Assembly (NCBI GenBank): GCA_026770025.1
Contig: JAMXDE010000004.1
Location: forward strand, 2,839,501-2,903,500
Source of the DNA: Craspedostauros australis
Lineage: Eukaryota > Bacillariophyta > Bacillariophyceae > Mastogloiales > Achnanthaceae
Direction: 5' to 3'
DNA: 64,000 bases
Below are positions 1 to 10,541 of the stretch, one piece after another. The position numbers and the translations under genes are program-made. How positions within the stretch are numbered: position 1 is the first letter of the stretch; each line of letters starts with the position of its first letter. The notes under the pieces were generated by a model that saw only the letters and a program-made list of their open reading frames with translations, did not search any database and was not told where the DNA came from.

Positions 1-315
1 ACGCGAAGCATCGCACGCAAACGGCAGACTGCGCCTTGCAAACTCGGCCCTCAATTCTTCCATGCCAATCGCATCGTCCTGCGATGGCGTCTCCAACAAG
101 GCCAGCAGCTCCAACTTCGTGGCTGTCGGCGGAAATCGAATGTCGCGTTGTCGCAGCTCGTGGATGATCTGCGACAAGTCCGGTATTTGTGGTTCGGCAT
201 ATAGCATGGAATATGGCGCATATCGTGCGGATGGTGGCACGAAGGCGGTGGTTGGCTGAAACGCAGCGATGCATGCCACGGTCATCATCATCATGCGGGC
301 ACCCATCCTGTGCAT
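1..315 (-). CDS. Partial plastid-targeted protein with tandem SAP-like helical repeats (runs off left edge)
   Basis: The frame is open from an ATG at 315 down to base 1 (105 codons, no stop), so the C-terminus is outside the window. The N-terminus (MHRMGARMMMMTVACIAAFQ) looks like a signal peptide. It is followed at residues 22-28 by TTAFVPP, an ASAFAP-like motif that directs proteins into the secondary plastid of stramenopiles. Residues about 45-76 (LSQIIHELRQRDIRFPPTA then TKLELLALLE) and 83-105 (GMEELRAEFARRSLPF) read as two SAP-like helix-extended-helix units, a fold usually used to bind nucleic acid. Codon use and amino-acid pattern look genuine. The nucleic-acid role is inference from the repeat pattern only. 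Alternative: an unrelated short helical repeat. Confidence 0.6.
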   Translation of the reverse strand, partial: MHRMGARMMMMTVACIAAFQPTTAFVPPSARYAPYSMLYAEPQIPDLSQIIHELRQRDIRFPPTATKLELLALLETPSQDDAIGMEELRAEFARRSLPFACDASR

Positions 316-616
316 GCAACTAAACAGCCGCGTCCATCTCTTGTGGACGCATGTTTGTGGTTGCGTCCGTATCGTCATGATGATGATGATGGCAAGCACG
401 TGGCATGTGCTTTCAATGATCTGCACAAAAAGCGCAAAGAATCTTATCCTGTCACCGGAATTGGGTGGCTAAGCTTCCACGTGGAAGCAAAACTCAGATT
501 CAAGCCCAAATTCATTTCCGCCAGAGCAGCTGCGATACCTTGCTCTGCTCATTTGACAATGCCATGCAATGCCATTCTATGCCCATCAATGACCATGCGC
601 TATTATGCGATATATT
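316..616. other. Intergenic spacer
   Basis: No supported gene. It lies between the start of the left-edge gene and the 3' end of the Sel1-repeat gene, both on the minus strand. It contains a short CAT/ATG-rich run (tcatcatgatgatgatgatgg near 374). Confidence 0.5.
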
Positions 617-1975
617 CTACGACCGCAACATGGTCTCCTCGATGTACTGCGCCGTCGATTCGGACTGCGGCACGCCTTGACCCGATCGGTAACACTCCAC
701 GACGTTCTGCCAACCTTCCTTGCTGCCCAACTCGCCGGCTTGCTGATACAGCTGAAACGCCTTCTCCATATCGGGCTCGATGACGCCGTCCACGCCATGG
801 AACAGCACGGCCCCGGCCGACACGGCCGAATCGGCGTGTCCTGCATCGGCGGCCTTGAGGAAATCCAACAGCGCCTTCTGCTCATCTTGCTCGTACCCTT
901 CCGTGCCATGATAGTACGAATGCGCGCGCGTGAACGTCGCATCCAAATCACCGGCCGCGACGGCGTCGTCCAAGCGTTGCATGAATTGTTGCGGCGTGCA
1001 CGGTGGCAGCGCCAGCTTTTCTTCGCCGTTCAAATGCAGCAGGGCCAGGTAGTACTTGGCGCCGCCGTGTCCCAGATCGGCCGCCTTCTGCACGAGCTTG
1101 TATCCGGCAAAGACGCCGTCGGAACCGCCCGTCGCCATGCGATGCACACCGACCAAGTACATGGCGTCGACGTCGCCCAGATCGATGGCGTGCGTGAAGA
1201 TCTCCATGGCGCGGTGCACGTCGGGTGGCAGGAGTTGGGATGCCTTGAAATCCTTTTCGACGGCCTCGTCGACGGCCTCCATGGGATCGTCCGTCTCGAA
1301 TGCCGGGTATCCTGTCCACAGCAGCTGACCCAGGTTGTAGTAACCCACTCGGTTGCCGCGGTCGCCGGCCTTTTGGAACATGTCCATGGCCTCGTCGATC
1401 GCGGCGCGTTTGTCATCTCGCGACATGCTGTCGTCGTGTTTCAGATCTTGCAAGGTCCGATTGGCCAGCTGCACCAAGGCCATGGGATGCTGGTGCTGCA
1501 GCGCGGCCTCTTTGAGACACCGCGTGGCGAGCTGGTTGCATGCCTCGATCTGGTCGTCCATGTTCGGCGATCGCGTGGCCTTGGCGAGGGTCTGCACGAC
1601 CTTGACGCCCTGGACTTTGGTGGATGCCGACGACTCCTGCGAGCTCTGCCACGCCTCGAACATGCGCTCGTTCTGCGTCTTCTCCTTCTCCTTTTGCAGT
1701 TCCTGCGATTTGGCCGTGGCATCCATCGCTTGTTGGTACAGTTCGTCGCCTTTGTCCGTGCTGCCGGAGTTCCATCGCTGTGTCATGTCGGGTGCTGGCG
1801 CATTCACGGCTGCGGAAGTTGGATGCAACGTGGTGCGCCCACTCGCAGTTGTTGAGATGGCAGGACCTGCGGCGGCTGATGGAATGATCAACGATCGCAC
1901 CTGGCTGGAGATGGGGTGCATGCAAGATCCGCCAGCACGCAGCCTGGATGGCAGAACGCTGATCAGCCTCCTCAT
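617..1975 (-). CDS. Sel1-like repeat (SLR) protein, probably mitochondrial
   Basis: A 452-residue protein starting at the ATG at 1975. An in-frame GTG two codons upstream is not needed. The N-terminus (MRRLISVLPSRLRAGGS) is basic, Ser-rich and free of acidic residues, as in a mitochondrial presequence. A charged coiled-coil stretch follows (KSQELQKEKEKTQNERMFE, about residues 88-106). The C-terminal half carries Sel1-type alpha-alpha repeats: AIDEAMDMFQKAGDRGNRVG...LGQLLW, VHRAMEIFTHAIDLGDVDAM, GYKLVQKAADLGHGGAKYYL, ALLDFLKAADAGHADSA and AFQLYQQAGELGSKEG. Such repeats form superhelical protein-binding scaffolds, for example in complex assembly or ER-associated degradation. The family is clear; the partner and the mitochondrial location are inferred. 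No intron is needed. Confidence 0.85.
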   Translation of the reverse strand: MRRLISVLPSRLRAGGSCMHPISSQVRSLIIPSAAAGPAISTTASGRTTLHPTSAAVNAPAPDMTQRWNSGSTDKGDELYQQAMDATAKSQELQKEKEKTQNERMFEAWQSSQESSASTKVQGVKVVQTLAKATRSPNMDDQIEACNQLATRCLKEAALQHQHPMALVQLANRTLQDLKHDDSMSRDDKRAAIDEAMDMFQKAGDRGNRVGYYNLGQLLWTGYPAFETDDPMEAVDEAVEKDFKASQLLPPDVHRAMEIFTHAIDLGDVDAMYLVGVHRMATGGSDGVFAGYKLVQKAADLGHGGAKYYLALLHLNGEEKLALPPCTPQQFMQRLDDAVAAGDLDATFTRAHSYYHGTEGYEQDEQKALLDFLKAADAGHADSAVSAGAVLFHGVDGVIEPDMEKAFQLYQQAGELGSKEGWQNVVECYRSGQGVPQSESTAQYIEETMLRS

Positions 1976-2872
1976 GTTCACAATTGTTGCTCAACTTTGG
2001 TATTCTATAATGTGAGACAATGTATAATAGTGTATAGTGTGGTATAGTAGACTTGATGGAGCAGTATGGATGCTAGCTCCCAGTCCCAGCGTTGTGATGG
2101 TTGCGATGGCTGTGTTGTGCGATCTTTCGTCATGTCTCTTCTGTTCGTCACGATGATGTGTTGTTTCTTCTTCTTTGGTTGCAAACATAGCTATAGATGG
2201 AATTCTGTTTTTCGAATATAGTCTATTTCCGAGTATGTAGTCGAGTCCCACATTTCATATAGATTGATATTCGACAAATAAATTAGATTTAGAGCTATCT
2301 GCAGTTGGAGCAACGGTAATTATACTAACTTTCTCAGTATTAGTGGTTCTCCCCAGTGTTCCTTTCCGTAGCAGCTGGACCAGATGGACCAAATACCATT
2401 GGACAAGGAGAAACGGAACATGGCGACCAGCCGGACTTCGCATTCCATTCTTGCGCCTTTTGCCAAATGGCGTTGGCACCATCTGTTGGATTTGTTCTTT
2501 GTGCTCATTTGTGGTGTCTGCTCTCTGTTGTTCTTGTTCCGTTCCACTCCAGGTCGGCGATGGAGTGATGGCGACGGCAACATGAATGGACATGTGGGAC
2601 AATGCTTCTGCAGCCATCAGGAGGCATTGCGTTGCGTTCTGTTGTTTGGTTGTGGTTGCGATGGTTGAAGAAGAGAAGCTCTCTCCTCTGCTGCACACTC
2701 TCCATCTCCGGCATCACAACTGCATCGTCCAGACAGCCATTGCGCAGCACTCCGAGCGCCTGCTTATAGTATCATACGAGTGGCATACGTTCCTGCCCAC
2801 CTTCCAATACACTGGTATTGTACAACACAGCACAGAGAATAGCACAGAGAATAACACAGCGGAAACGAGTTG
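1976..2872. other. Intergenic spacer (divergent promoter region)
   Basis: Lies between the divergent Sel1 and LRR genes, so both 5' regions should be here. Overlapping short ORFs on both strands (e.g. 2255-2698 minus) have no recognisable composition or domain. A short AGAGAATARCACAG direct repeat lies near 2833-2860, just before the LRR start. Confidence 0.5.
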
Positions 2873-4660
2873 ATGACGATGGCGACGTTCGTGACGGTGC
2901 TGCGGAGGAAGAATCACCTCATCCTCTTCCCCAGAGTCACCAGCGAAGGAACGGAGGAATGCCTCAAGCCTTCGATGCAGAAGCACGAGCATGTCCGATC
3001 CTCTGCCGGCCTGGACGAGGAGGACCGCGTGGACACGGTCGAACTGCGCTGCGTCACCTTCAGCCGTCTCGTCACGCAAAAGGTCGTGCAGATTCTGGAG
3101 CAGCATGCGACGCAGCTGCGATCCGTCATCTTCTCATCATGTGAGCGCTTCCACCATCGCGGGAGTCTTGCGGCGATCGACGCGCACGCCAATGCCGCAG
3201 GTCGTGGGCGCAACAGCCATCATGACATTGACAATCAATGCCTCATCGACCTGTACGCCGCGCTGTCCCGAACCTCCGTTACGTCCTTGAAGATCATTGG
3301 GAGCTCGGCCATGCTCTTCCAGGCCTACGATGCCAGCAGCGCCGATGCGCGATTGTTCCGGAATCAGCAGCAGGCCTTTCAGCGGCTTCTCACTTCCAAC
3401 ATCCAAGAGCTGGTCATATCGTTGCCGGAAGGCCGGTATGTGGAGCGCTTCCAGGACTACTGCACCGAATCCTTCCGTCAAACCGGCCACGACATGTTCC
3501 CGTTCAGCCATCTCCTGGACGGTATCGCATTCAGCACCACCTTGCGCATGCTCTCCATCTGCTGTGGCGACTTCATTCGAGATGAGCGCACCAACCACGA
3601 AACCTACCCGGACTGCGTGACGCAACGCATCGTCGATGCCTTCCGGCGCAATGCAAGCCTCGAGGTCCTGGAGTTCAAGTTTACTGGCCTATCCGATGAC
3701 TTGTTCGGTGCCATTTGCCAATCGCTGCAGCATCATCCTCGCTTGCATACCATCAATCTCACGGGGAATCACTGCGCTCACCAAACCTTCAACGGCCTCG
3801 CGAAGTTGCTGCGGTCGGGTGATGGTAAACGTGATGGCACAGAGGTGCCGTCAACATCATCATCACCATCATCATCAACTGATGAACATCCTAGACCTGG
3901 ACCCGCCATCCGATCGCTCGACCTCTCCAACCCGCAGATCGTGGCATCGTCCACCAACGACGCCATCCTACAGGCGTCGTTCCGCGCCTTCTTTGATGCT
4001 TTGGAGACGAACACGACGCTTGCCAATCTGCGCATGACGGGGTTCAATCTCTCCGACGAATCGGAATGTCTGGCTCCTCTGGCGCGTGTGCTATCCCACA
4101 ACTCCATCCTGCGCCGGCTGGATATTTCTTCCTGCGGCGTGACCGATGTTGGCATCCGCGTTATATCCGCAGCGTTAAAAGCATCCCAACACACCAGATT
4201 GGAAGAGCTGAACTTGAAATTCAATCGATTGAAAACATCCAAGGCTCTGCGGTCTCTCCTCGACATGCTGCAGCGCAATATGGACCTAACAACCATACAC
4301 CTGGATCGTCCGCGGGCGTCGGCGGACATGGATCCCGCGCTGGCATTGGAAGTCAAGTACTGGACGATGCTCAATCGATATGGCAGGCGGTTGATATGTG
4401 CCTCATGGCCACCCTCATCGTCGTTGTCGTCGTCGTGCACACCAGCTCCGTCACACATCCCGCCAGGTTTGTGGCCTCACATATTCCACAGAGTTGATAG
4501 AGATTCTGACGACGGCAACAGTTGCAACTGCCGAGATGCACACTCTTCGGATGACGTAACAACCGCGCCAAACGGTTCGAAGCAAGGGGCTCCATTCCAG
4601 CACCATGTGATCTACTACTTTTTGAGGAACCAGCCGACGCTCTTTCATTCTGCAAACTGA
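2873..4660 (+). CDS. Leucine-rich-repeat (RNI-like) protein with diatom-type C-terminal tail
   Basis: About 595 residues from the ATG at 2873. A second ATG lies two codons later. Several ribonuclease-inhibitor-like LRR units are visible in the middle and C-terminal half: LEVLEFKFTGLSDDLFGAI, LHTINLTGNHCAHQTFNGLA, LANLRMTGFNLSDESE, LRRLDISSCGVTDVGIRVI and LEELNLKFNRLKTSKALRSL. They form a curved protein-interaction surface. No signal peptide or membrane segment is seen, so the protein is probably cytosolic. The C-terminus (GLWPHIFHRVDR... YYFLRNQPTLF) matches a WP-x-hydrophobic...YYFLR tail that I associate with diatom LRR proteins. The partner is unknown. A poly-His/Ser coding stretch (about 3850-3890) interrupts the repeat array. 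Confidence 0.8.
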   Translation: MTMATFVTVLRRKNHLILFPRVTSEGTEECLKPSMQKHEHVRSSAGLDEEDRVDTVELRCVTFSRLVTQKVVQILEQHATQLRSVIFSSCERFHHRGSLAAIDAHANAAGRGRNSHHDIDNQCLIDLYAALSRTSVTSLKIIGSSAMLFQAYDASSADARLFRNQQQAFQRLLTSNIQELVISLPEGRYVERFQDYCTESFRQTGHDMFPFSHLLDGIAFSTTLRMLSICCGDFIRDERTNHETYPDCVTQRIVDAFRRNASLEVLEFKFTGLSDDLFGAICQSLQHHPRLHTINLTGNHCAHQTFNGLAKLLRSGDGKRDGTEVPSTSSSPSSSTDEHPRPGPAIRSLDLSNPQIVASSTNDAILQASFRAFFDALETNTTLANLRMTGFNLSDESECLAPLARVLSHNSILRRLDISSCGVTDVGIRVISAALKASQHTRLEELNLKFNRLKTSKALRSLLDMLQRNMDLTTIHLDRPRASADMDPALALEVKYWTMLNRYGRRLICASWPPSSSLSSSCTPAPSHIPPGLWPHIFHRVDRDSDDGNSCNCRDAHSSDDVTTAPNGSKQGAPFQHHVIYYFLRNQPTLFHSAN

Positions 4661-6941
4661 AGGCCGTTGGCAATCGCATCGAATACCAATTGCAGTGCCA
4701 TCGTTATCTCCATCTCCTTCCACCACTCTCCTCTGCCATACTCGTACGCATGCCACCACATTCCATTCTATACTCTTATACATACTCGTACATACACTCC
4801 ATACCTCGTGACATTCTCTCCTAGAACTGCTTTCCAAAACATCAGCTTGTAGCATACTTGCACATGACTTCACTTTCATCCATCCATTCATCAACTCATT
4901 TGGAGGGAACTGTCAAGTTGCGTATCAGGCCAGGCTGCTCCCGATTGGTGATTCAGAGACGACAATCATTTGGACAGCACTCAGCTCAGAGCTTCAAACT
5001 GCGCTCGAAATGGTTCGCGTGTGATTGCTCAACCAAAAGACGAGAAGAATCATAAACTGTGCTCCTTGCCTCGTCAAATGAAGTGAGGGACGCTCCGACA
5101 CGATCGGCTTCGACTCTCGGAGAAGCAATCTGCCGTACTCACCCCCGCAAACAACAATTTCATGATAGCGGCATCGGCAACCCATCCGCGACTATTGGTT
5201 TTGATGAGCTGAACCGATACCGTTGCGAGGTGCGTTGATTTGCAGAGCGCTTCTTGGGCGTGTCGCAAAGGTGACGTGGAGTTGGAAGTGGTCGCAACCG
5301 CTGCAGTTTGATCACGGCTCAGAGCGAAAAGCGAAGGACACGCACGCAACTCCAAAAGCGTTTCCTGGAGCGCCTTCACAAACGCGCGGGGTGCAAAGTC
5401 AGAAACGGAAGAAGAGTGCTGACTGCTCCAGAGAGTAGTATGCACTCGTACTGGACGATCGTACTCGTAGGATAGAGTAGTGCCGCAACCTATTGCGAGA
5501 GGCCCCTCCAGAGGACTACGAATGTTGCACTGCCGATACCACCCGCAGTTTCGCTTTCGATTGTTGGTTGCGCCTCGCGACCAAACCTTGCAGAGAACCC
5601 CAGTTGTTTGAGCATCCGCTCTCGTCACTTGGTGAGTGTATTCGATGATAATAGTCGCACCATTGCCGCTGCAATCGCTGTCGCTGTTGTCCGTGCCAAT
5701 GTTTATGCCGCCGCCGATGACGATGACGACGACGAGGATGATGACAATGATGTTGGCCTTGAAGGAAACAAAACAAGCGACGAACCATCCCAGCGCACAC
5801 CAATCTGTGCATGTACACCATGCGCATACGAGCATGATCTAACCAATGACACGGTACCTCAAGCTGCTGGTCTGTGTACCATGCCGTCCCTGCCAAATGG
5901 AGGTGCGCGCAGATCTCTTGTGAAGGGTTGTATTATATCATACCTGTTCGTTGTGTGGAGGCGTTGCAGAGAGATGATAGTGGGAATCATCATCAGAATG
6001 CCAGCTCTCAGGACGGTATTGTATCACGCGAGGATGGCCAAGATGGGCTCCCATGCACAGCTCGTACGCAAACCTCATGGGAAATGAGTGACTGTCGTAG
6101 CGCTTCCTTGCTTCGCGCGTACGAATGGAGTACTCTACTGTACTGTTGCTGCATTTCCGAGTGTTTCCAAGAAGAGGGCATTCACTCCCTACTATTTCTA
6201 CTATACATACTCGTATTGTACAATACAGCTATTACCAAGCGAGTACACAGGCAAAGTGGGATAAGCAAGCCGCAGGTCAGCATGGAAAAGGTGGAAAATG
6301 GATCCAGGCGGAGCATGAGCGAGATTGTCTCGGGCGGCATCGGCGTCACCAACCCAGGGTGGGCACTACTGGCATCAATTCCACCATCGCCCACCCCCAT
6401 GCATGGCTTTCTTGGAGAAGTAACGCACTCGTGGAGTCAGAGAAATGGCATTCTGCGGGTATTGAAACGAAGCGTCGGGATCGTCGTAGACGACCGGGAT
6501 GGCATCATCAACTCTGGATGGAGTGTGCAAGGCATACCCGAGCAGATACTCATCTCGCAAGGAGAGCTATCAAACGAGGGGGGCTGGGTTCAACGAGTTG
6601 TACGAATAGATCGCACTGAACACCCTCAAGAAGGGCTGCGACAACCCGAGGCATTGCCGCAAATAGAGAGCATGGATTGTCTACGCAAGTGTGCACTTTT
6701 ACTGTGTTCTATCGATCAATGTCAAATGCAATAGTCGAGCGCTCTACAGTGCTGCATCCTTTGTTGTTTGCTTGGCGTGTTCTAGCTTATGGTTATCATT
6801 GTCATTATCATTGTCATTATGTGCATGTACGGTCTGTGGGTATGAACGGCCGAGTCCCATGCTCCTGCCGTCGGAATGCTGGCGTGATCAAGAGCAGAGC
6901 ACTCTGCTCTCGAGTGCATCAGTCCCATATTCCATTTCGCC
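4661..6941. other. Long intergenic region, no secure gene
   Basis: Several ORFs above 100 codons overlap on both strands here (5074-5835 minus, 5874-6734 plus), but none has a domain, targeting signal or convincing composition. A GC-richer block at about 6285-6660 is listed separately as a possible broken gene. Words of the type TACTCGTA, GAGTACTC and GTATTGTA recur (4741, 4789, 5450, 6130, 6209). A perfect 14-bp palindrome GTATTGTACAATAC lies at 6213-6226. Confidence 0.4.
6285..6660 (-). pseudogene. Possible broken minus-strand coding block
   Basis: Minus-strand frames in this block read protein-like (DEYLLGYALHTPSRVDDAIP then YDDPDASFQYPQNAISLTPR, and in another frame GVGDGGIDASSAHPGLVTP), but no single frame stays open. 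The two best frames meet at a run of five C (about 6393-6397, plus strand), so one base too many there would explain the break. A further short open frame starts MPRVVAALLEG near 6635. It could be a decayed gene, a gene with assembly indels in homopolymers, or chance. The overlapping plus-strand ORF is the alternative. No family recognised. Confidence 0.2.
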
Positions 6942-7361
6942 TCAGCACGGCTCGAAGTGACCGTTTGTGTCGCTGTCGTTGCTCAGCACGGTCTCATCGT
7001 CATCGACGTTGTCATCGCCCAGATCGTCTCTGAGGATGTCCAAAACATTGTCGATGGTTTCCATGAGGTCGACTCGTGATGATTCCATTTGTTCCTGTCT
7101 GGTCTGGAATGCCAACGGGCTGAATGCGCAATTCGCCATGAACTGCTGGTGCAGCGGACCATGTGCCTGTGTGGATGGCAGCCGATCTCCGTTCATACTG
7201 CTGGGAAGAAATGGTGGGAACAGCAGTGGGTTCGTGCGGCTTGGATGCTGGCTTGTGTCTGCTCGCGATGATTGCAGTTGGCTGTGAAACAGCGAGGTGG
7301 CTGCTGCACTGGATGATGCGCTGGATGCATTGCGTGGATTCGTCTTGTGGTCGTTCATCAT
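6942..7361 (-). CDS. Small protein with C-terminal acidic DLxxxIDxxxDIL motif (copy A)
   Basis: A 139-residue protein from two adjacent ATGs at 7361/7358 to a TGA. The N-terminal half is Ser/Asn/Ala-rich and probably disordered. Around residues 75-92 is NCAFSPLAFQTRQEQM, followed by DLMETIDNVLDILRDD and an Asp-rich tail. The same C-terminal pattern, D-L-hydrophobic-x-x-I/L-D-x-x-hydrophobic-D-I/L-L/M-x-D-D, is found in two other small minus-strand ORFs in this window (29647-29946 and 38853-39131), which supports all three as real genes. No known family recognised; no signal peptide or membrane segment. An amphipathic acidic helix of this kind could dock on a partner protein, but that is inference. 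Confidence 0.55.
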   Translation of the reverse strand: MMNDHKTNPRNASSASSSAAATSLFHSQLQSSRADTSQHPSRTNPLLFPPFLPSSMNGDRLPSTQAHGPLHQQFMANCAFSPLAFQTRQEQMESSRVDLMETIDNVLDILRDDLGDDNVDDDETVLSNDSDTNGHFEPC

Positions 7362-10300
7362 GATGCTGGCTGTGATGGTCTGGTGTCGATTTGACGCACT
7401 GGTTTTGGCACGTGGATGTTGCTGTGGATGTGGATGGAAAATGAGCGTGTGGTTGTGAAGTGGCTTGTGATCAATTTATGACAACGTTTGTTGGGGCCAG
7501 CATTTTCGTTTTCGGTGTGATCCTGATCGCGTCGCAAGGCTGCCGCTTGTCGCTCTGTGGTCGCAAAACAACAGCACCAACAACGTGGACATCACCATTA
7601 CAACCACGTAGCGAGGGCAGGAGGCTGAATTGGAGCTGGTTGGCGGGTTCGTCTCAGTGATTGCACACGCGCAACAGGCGCAACAAAATGATCAATTCCT
7701 CCTTCGGTCATCACTCCGGAGCATTGGCGTTGTCCAGCGCAAGAACCGGTTCAGCCATTTTGAATGGTTGGCCATGACTGCGCTGTCCCGCGCTTTTGCG
7801 TTTGATTGGGACATGCCATCTGTCTGATCCACCCACTGACGTTGTCGCAATGCAAACAGAACACGTGTTTTCGCGGGAGATGGAGGCGTGCGTCAGTTTT
7901 TGGTTGGGTTGCCTCGCGACATCTTCCCGCATTCGCTATTTTACTTGTTTGGACATTTATGAATCTCGGCAGTGAACTACTACATAATACATGCAGACGG
8001 TGGGGTACTTTACAAAGCAACGAGAAAAGAGTACCTAAGGTACTAACGACATCCCTCTTATGCTGGATCACTTGCGAACAAGCATGGTGCTGCAACATCA
8101 TTTGGGCGCTTTCAAGTTTCACAAAGGTGGTCACGATCAACGAATGCCGATTTGCAAATGAACATCAATGGGCTGATCTAAGTAAGCCCGGAGCTTCTTT
8201 GTGATGGAAGGCACAACATGTCCACATGGAAACGGATATCACGATCAGCCATTTTGCGATGCCGTGTTTCATGTTGTTTTGGAGGATTGCAAAATGCGGT
8301 TTCTCTGCGAGACGGCCGACCTTTGTGCAAACATGAGCTTGCGGATTGCATTTGGCACACATGGCTCGTTCCGTGCATACTCTACTGGAGTTGAGTAGAT
8401 TCGTTACACTCATTCCTTCTCGGGGAGCAACAGTCTCCAGCGCCTCCCTTCCCCCCTGTTGTCTCGATGTTTGTCTGTGGAAGAACACATGCCCTTCCAC
8501 CAACCACCAAAAGCGCAAAGACGGATCGCGATCGGAAAGAGATGTGTGGACGTCTTGTTCGCGCAATTTTGTCCCACGCTCGCGACAAACCGTGAAATTG
8601 CTACCGTATCAACAGACCAGGCAAAACATCCCAATTGTGCTCAAACAGGGGAGAGGTCAACACGAGAAGTCATCGCTTTGTCGACCTTCTTTTGTGTGTA
8701 TTTTTCTCCTTTCTTTGCATGAGTTGCGTTGCGTTGCCTTTGTTTCGTTGCGCCTCCTTCGTCCACAAGGCGCGTCCTGTGGTGGTCATGCGTCTCGATT
8801 GTTCGGAGCGCCGCCTGTGTGGCAACAGAGAAGGAACGTCACCGAGAGCGTTACCAGTGACACTCATGCGAATACTCCGACATGGCAGGGAGCGCCCAAA
8901 ACAAAGTCGAGGGACGAGTCCAACAAGGACAATGGAAGGGGTAGAATTCCCCAACTGCTCCCAACCTTCATGAGCTATGACCGTGATCGTGATCAGTCTT
9001 CAACAGAGGTACTGTGCGGGGGCTTCCTGCGTGGGGAGAACCGACATGAGTACTCTAGAGAGCAACAGCGGGATAGGTTGTGCCGTTGCCGTCATGGGCG
9101 GTACCAGCATCTTCATTGCCGACATTGGGTTCTTACCATAATCCCCCCTCGTGGATGGTTGGTTGCCCACGATGTGGGGGCGCCGCGAAGAGTCCCTGCG
9201 TCTTCAACATGAGAGTGAATGTTGGTGATTCGTAGCTCGTACCCTAGCCCAGCCTTCTGCTGCGCACTCTTAGTTCCTGTCTCCTTCGACACCATAGCTT
9301 CCCATCTATGCACGGTAGATCGTGCATGTAAGAAGAAACTTGGCAGAGATCACGTCAATCTTCTCGTCGGTGAGAGAGATACGTTCCCTTGTGCCCTTGC
9401 GAGTTTCGTCAGCCGCCTCATTGTCCCTCCAGAGCCTTATCGATCTCTCGTGTCGCGGAAAAGGTCGCATCGTCGCATCTTCATCTGCTGCGGAGAGTGC
9501 TGTGGAGCATCGTGGTGGATGGTGGCCCGTGTCGTGCAACGAAGGATGTAACCAGTCCAATGTTCGAATCATCACGGCGGAAGAAGGTAATGGATGGCGT
9601 CCGCGCTGTTTTCCCGCCATTATGTTCCACATTGCGTTACGGCTGATCCATCAAGTTCTTTCTCTAACTGCTCGCCTCCAAATCGGAATTCTTTGCCTCT
9701 TTCTCGACTCCTTCACTTCCTCGCTTGCGAAAGAGATGAGATGTATTCGTCCACCAACGACGCGGAGGACACCTCGCCTAATCCGCGTTCAGTGCGATGT
9801 ACTCTTCAGTAGTCCTCTCTGGACAGAGACGAACATCACCAACAGTGTTTGGCTTCCTTTGGTGGCGAGAAGGACGCGATAATCATTTTTTCTGCGATAT
9901 ACAATATTAATCTGGGACACTCTGTTATTTTGACAATGCACGTTTGCAACAGACGGTACGTGAGTCGATCACGTTGATTGGTATCCACGATCCGTGGACA
10001 AAGCGTTTCTGCGATGACCACCACGATCAATGCAAGACAGCTGGTTTGCGTTTGGGCAGCTGCTTCCGTGTTGATTGGAGGGAGGATCGGGCCACTCTGT
10101 GCAGAGCACAGGGAAAGAGCAGCGATCATGATGGTCCATCGTCTTTTTGCGGCTATGTATTTGGCCGCGCTGCTCGTGAGAGCTTGCTCGCGTGCACTGA
10201 TGCCATCCATCTCCATGACAGCCATCGGCGCGACATCAGATCTTCGGGCCTCGTCTCAGCATTGCCATTGCGTCTGCGCTGACGCCTGGGGTCGCCAAGT

Positions 10301-10541
10301 GCTGCGGATCTGGCCTTGGATCTGTGGGACGACAGCCATCTCCCGCTATTGCCTCTCTACGAGCAGTACTCCAGAGAGCGTGGAGCACCAAAGGTCGTGG
10401 AGAGTACTTCAATCCACAAGAAGAAGAAGAAGAACTGAAGGAACGAAGATACGAGTGCCTCTGAAGATCGCAGCATTTCTTCAGCAAGCCAATCGCCCAT
10501 TTCCAGTCCACTCATCGCGCCCTTGCTCAACTGCAGCCGCC
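7362..10541. other. Long region without a supported gene
   Basis: ORFs such as 8346-9212 (plus) and 9836-10225 (minus) lack recognisable domains and overlap antisense ORFs of equal quality. The 3' part must hold the promoter of the THH1/TOM1-like gene. The frame upstream of its chosen ATG is open back to 9978, so a longer N-terminus cannot be excluded. GAGTACTCTAGAG occurs at 9047-9059 and TACTCTACTGGAG at 8379-8391. Confidence 0.4.

Noticed and set aside
605-1855. 416-codon plus-strand ORF
   Set aside because: Antisense shadow of the Sel1-repeat gene; its sequence is a reverse reading of biased codons with no domain.
5074-5835. 253-codon minus-strand ORF with a hydrophobic N-terminus
   Set aside because: Hydrophobic part comes from a GAT/GAC repeat; the rest is compositionally random and the overlapping plus strand is equally open.
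8346-9212. 288-codon plus-strand ORF
   Set aside because: Arg/Cys/Ser-rich random composition, no motif, overlapping ORFs on both strands.
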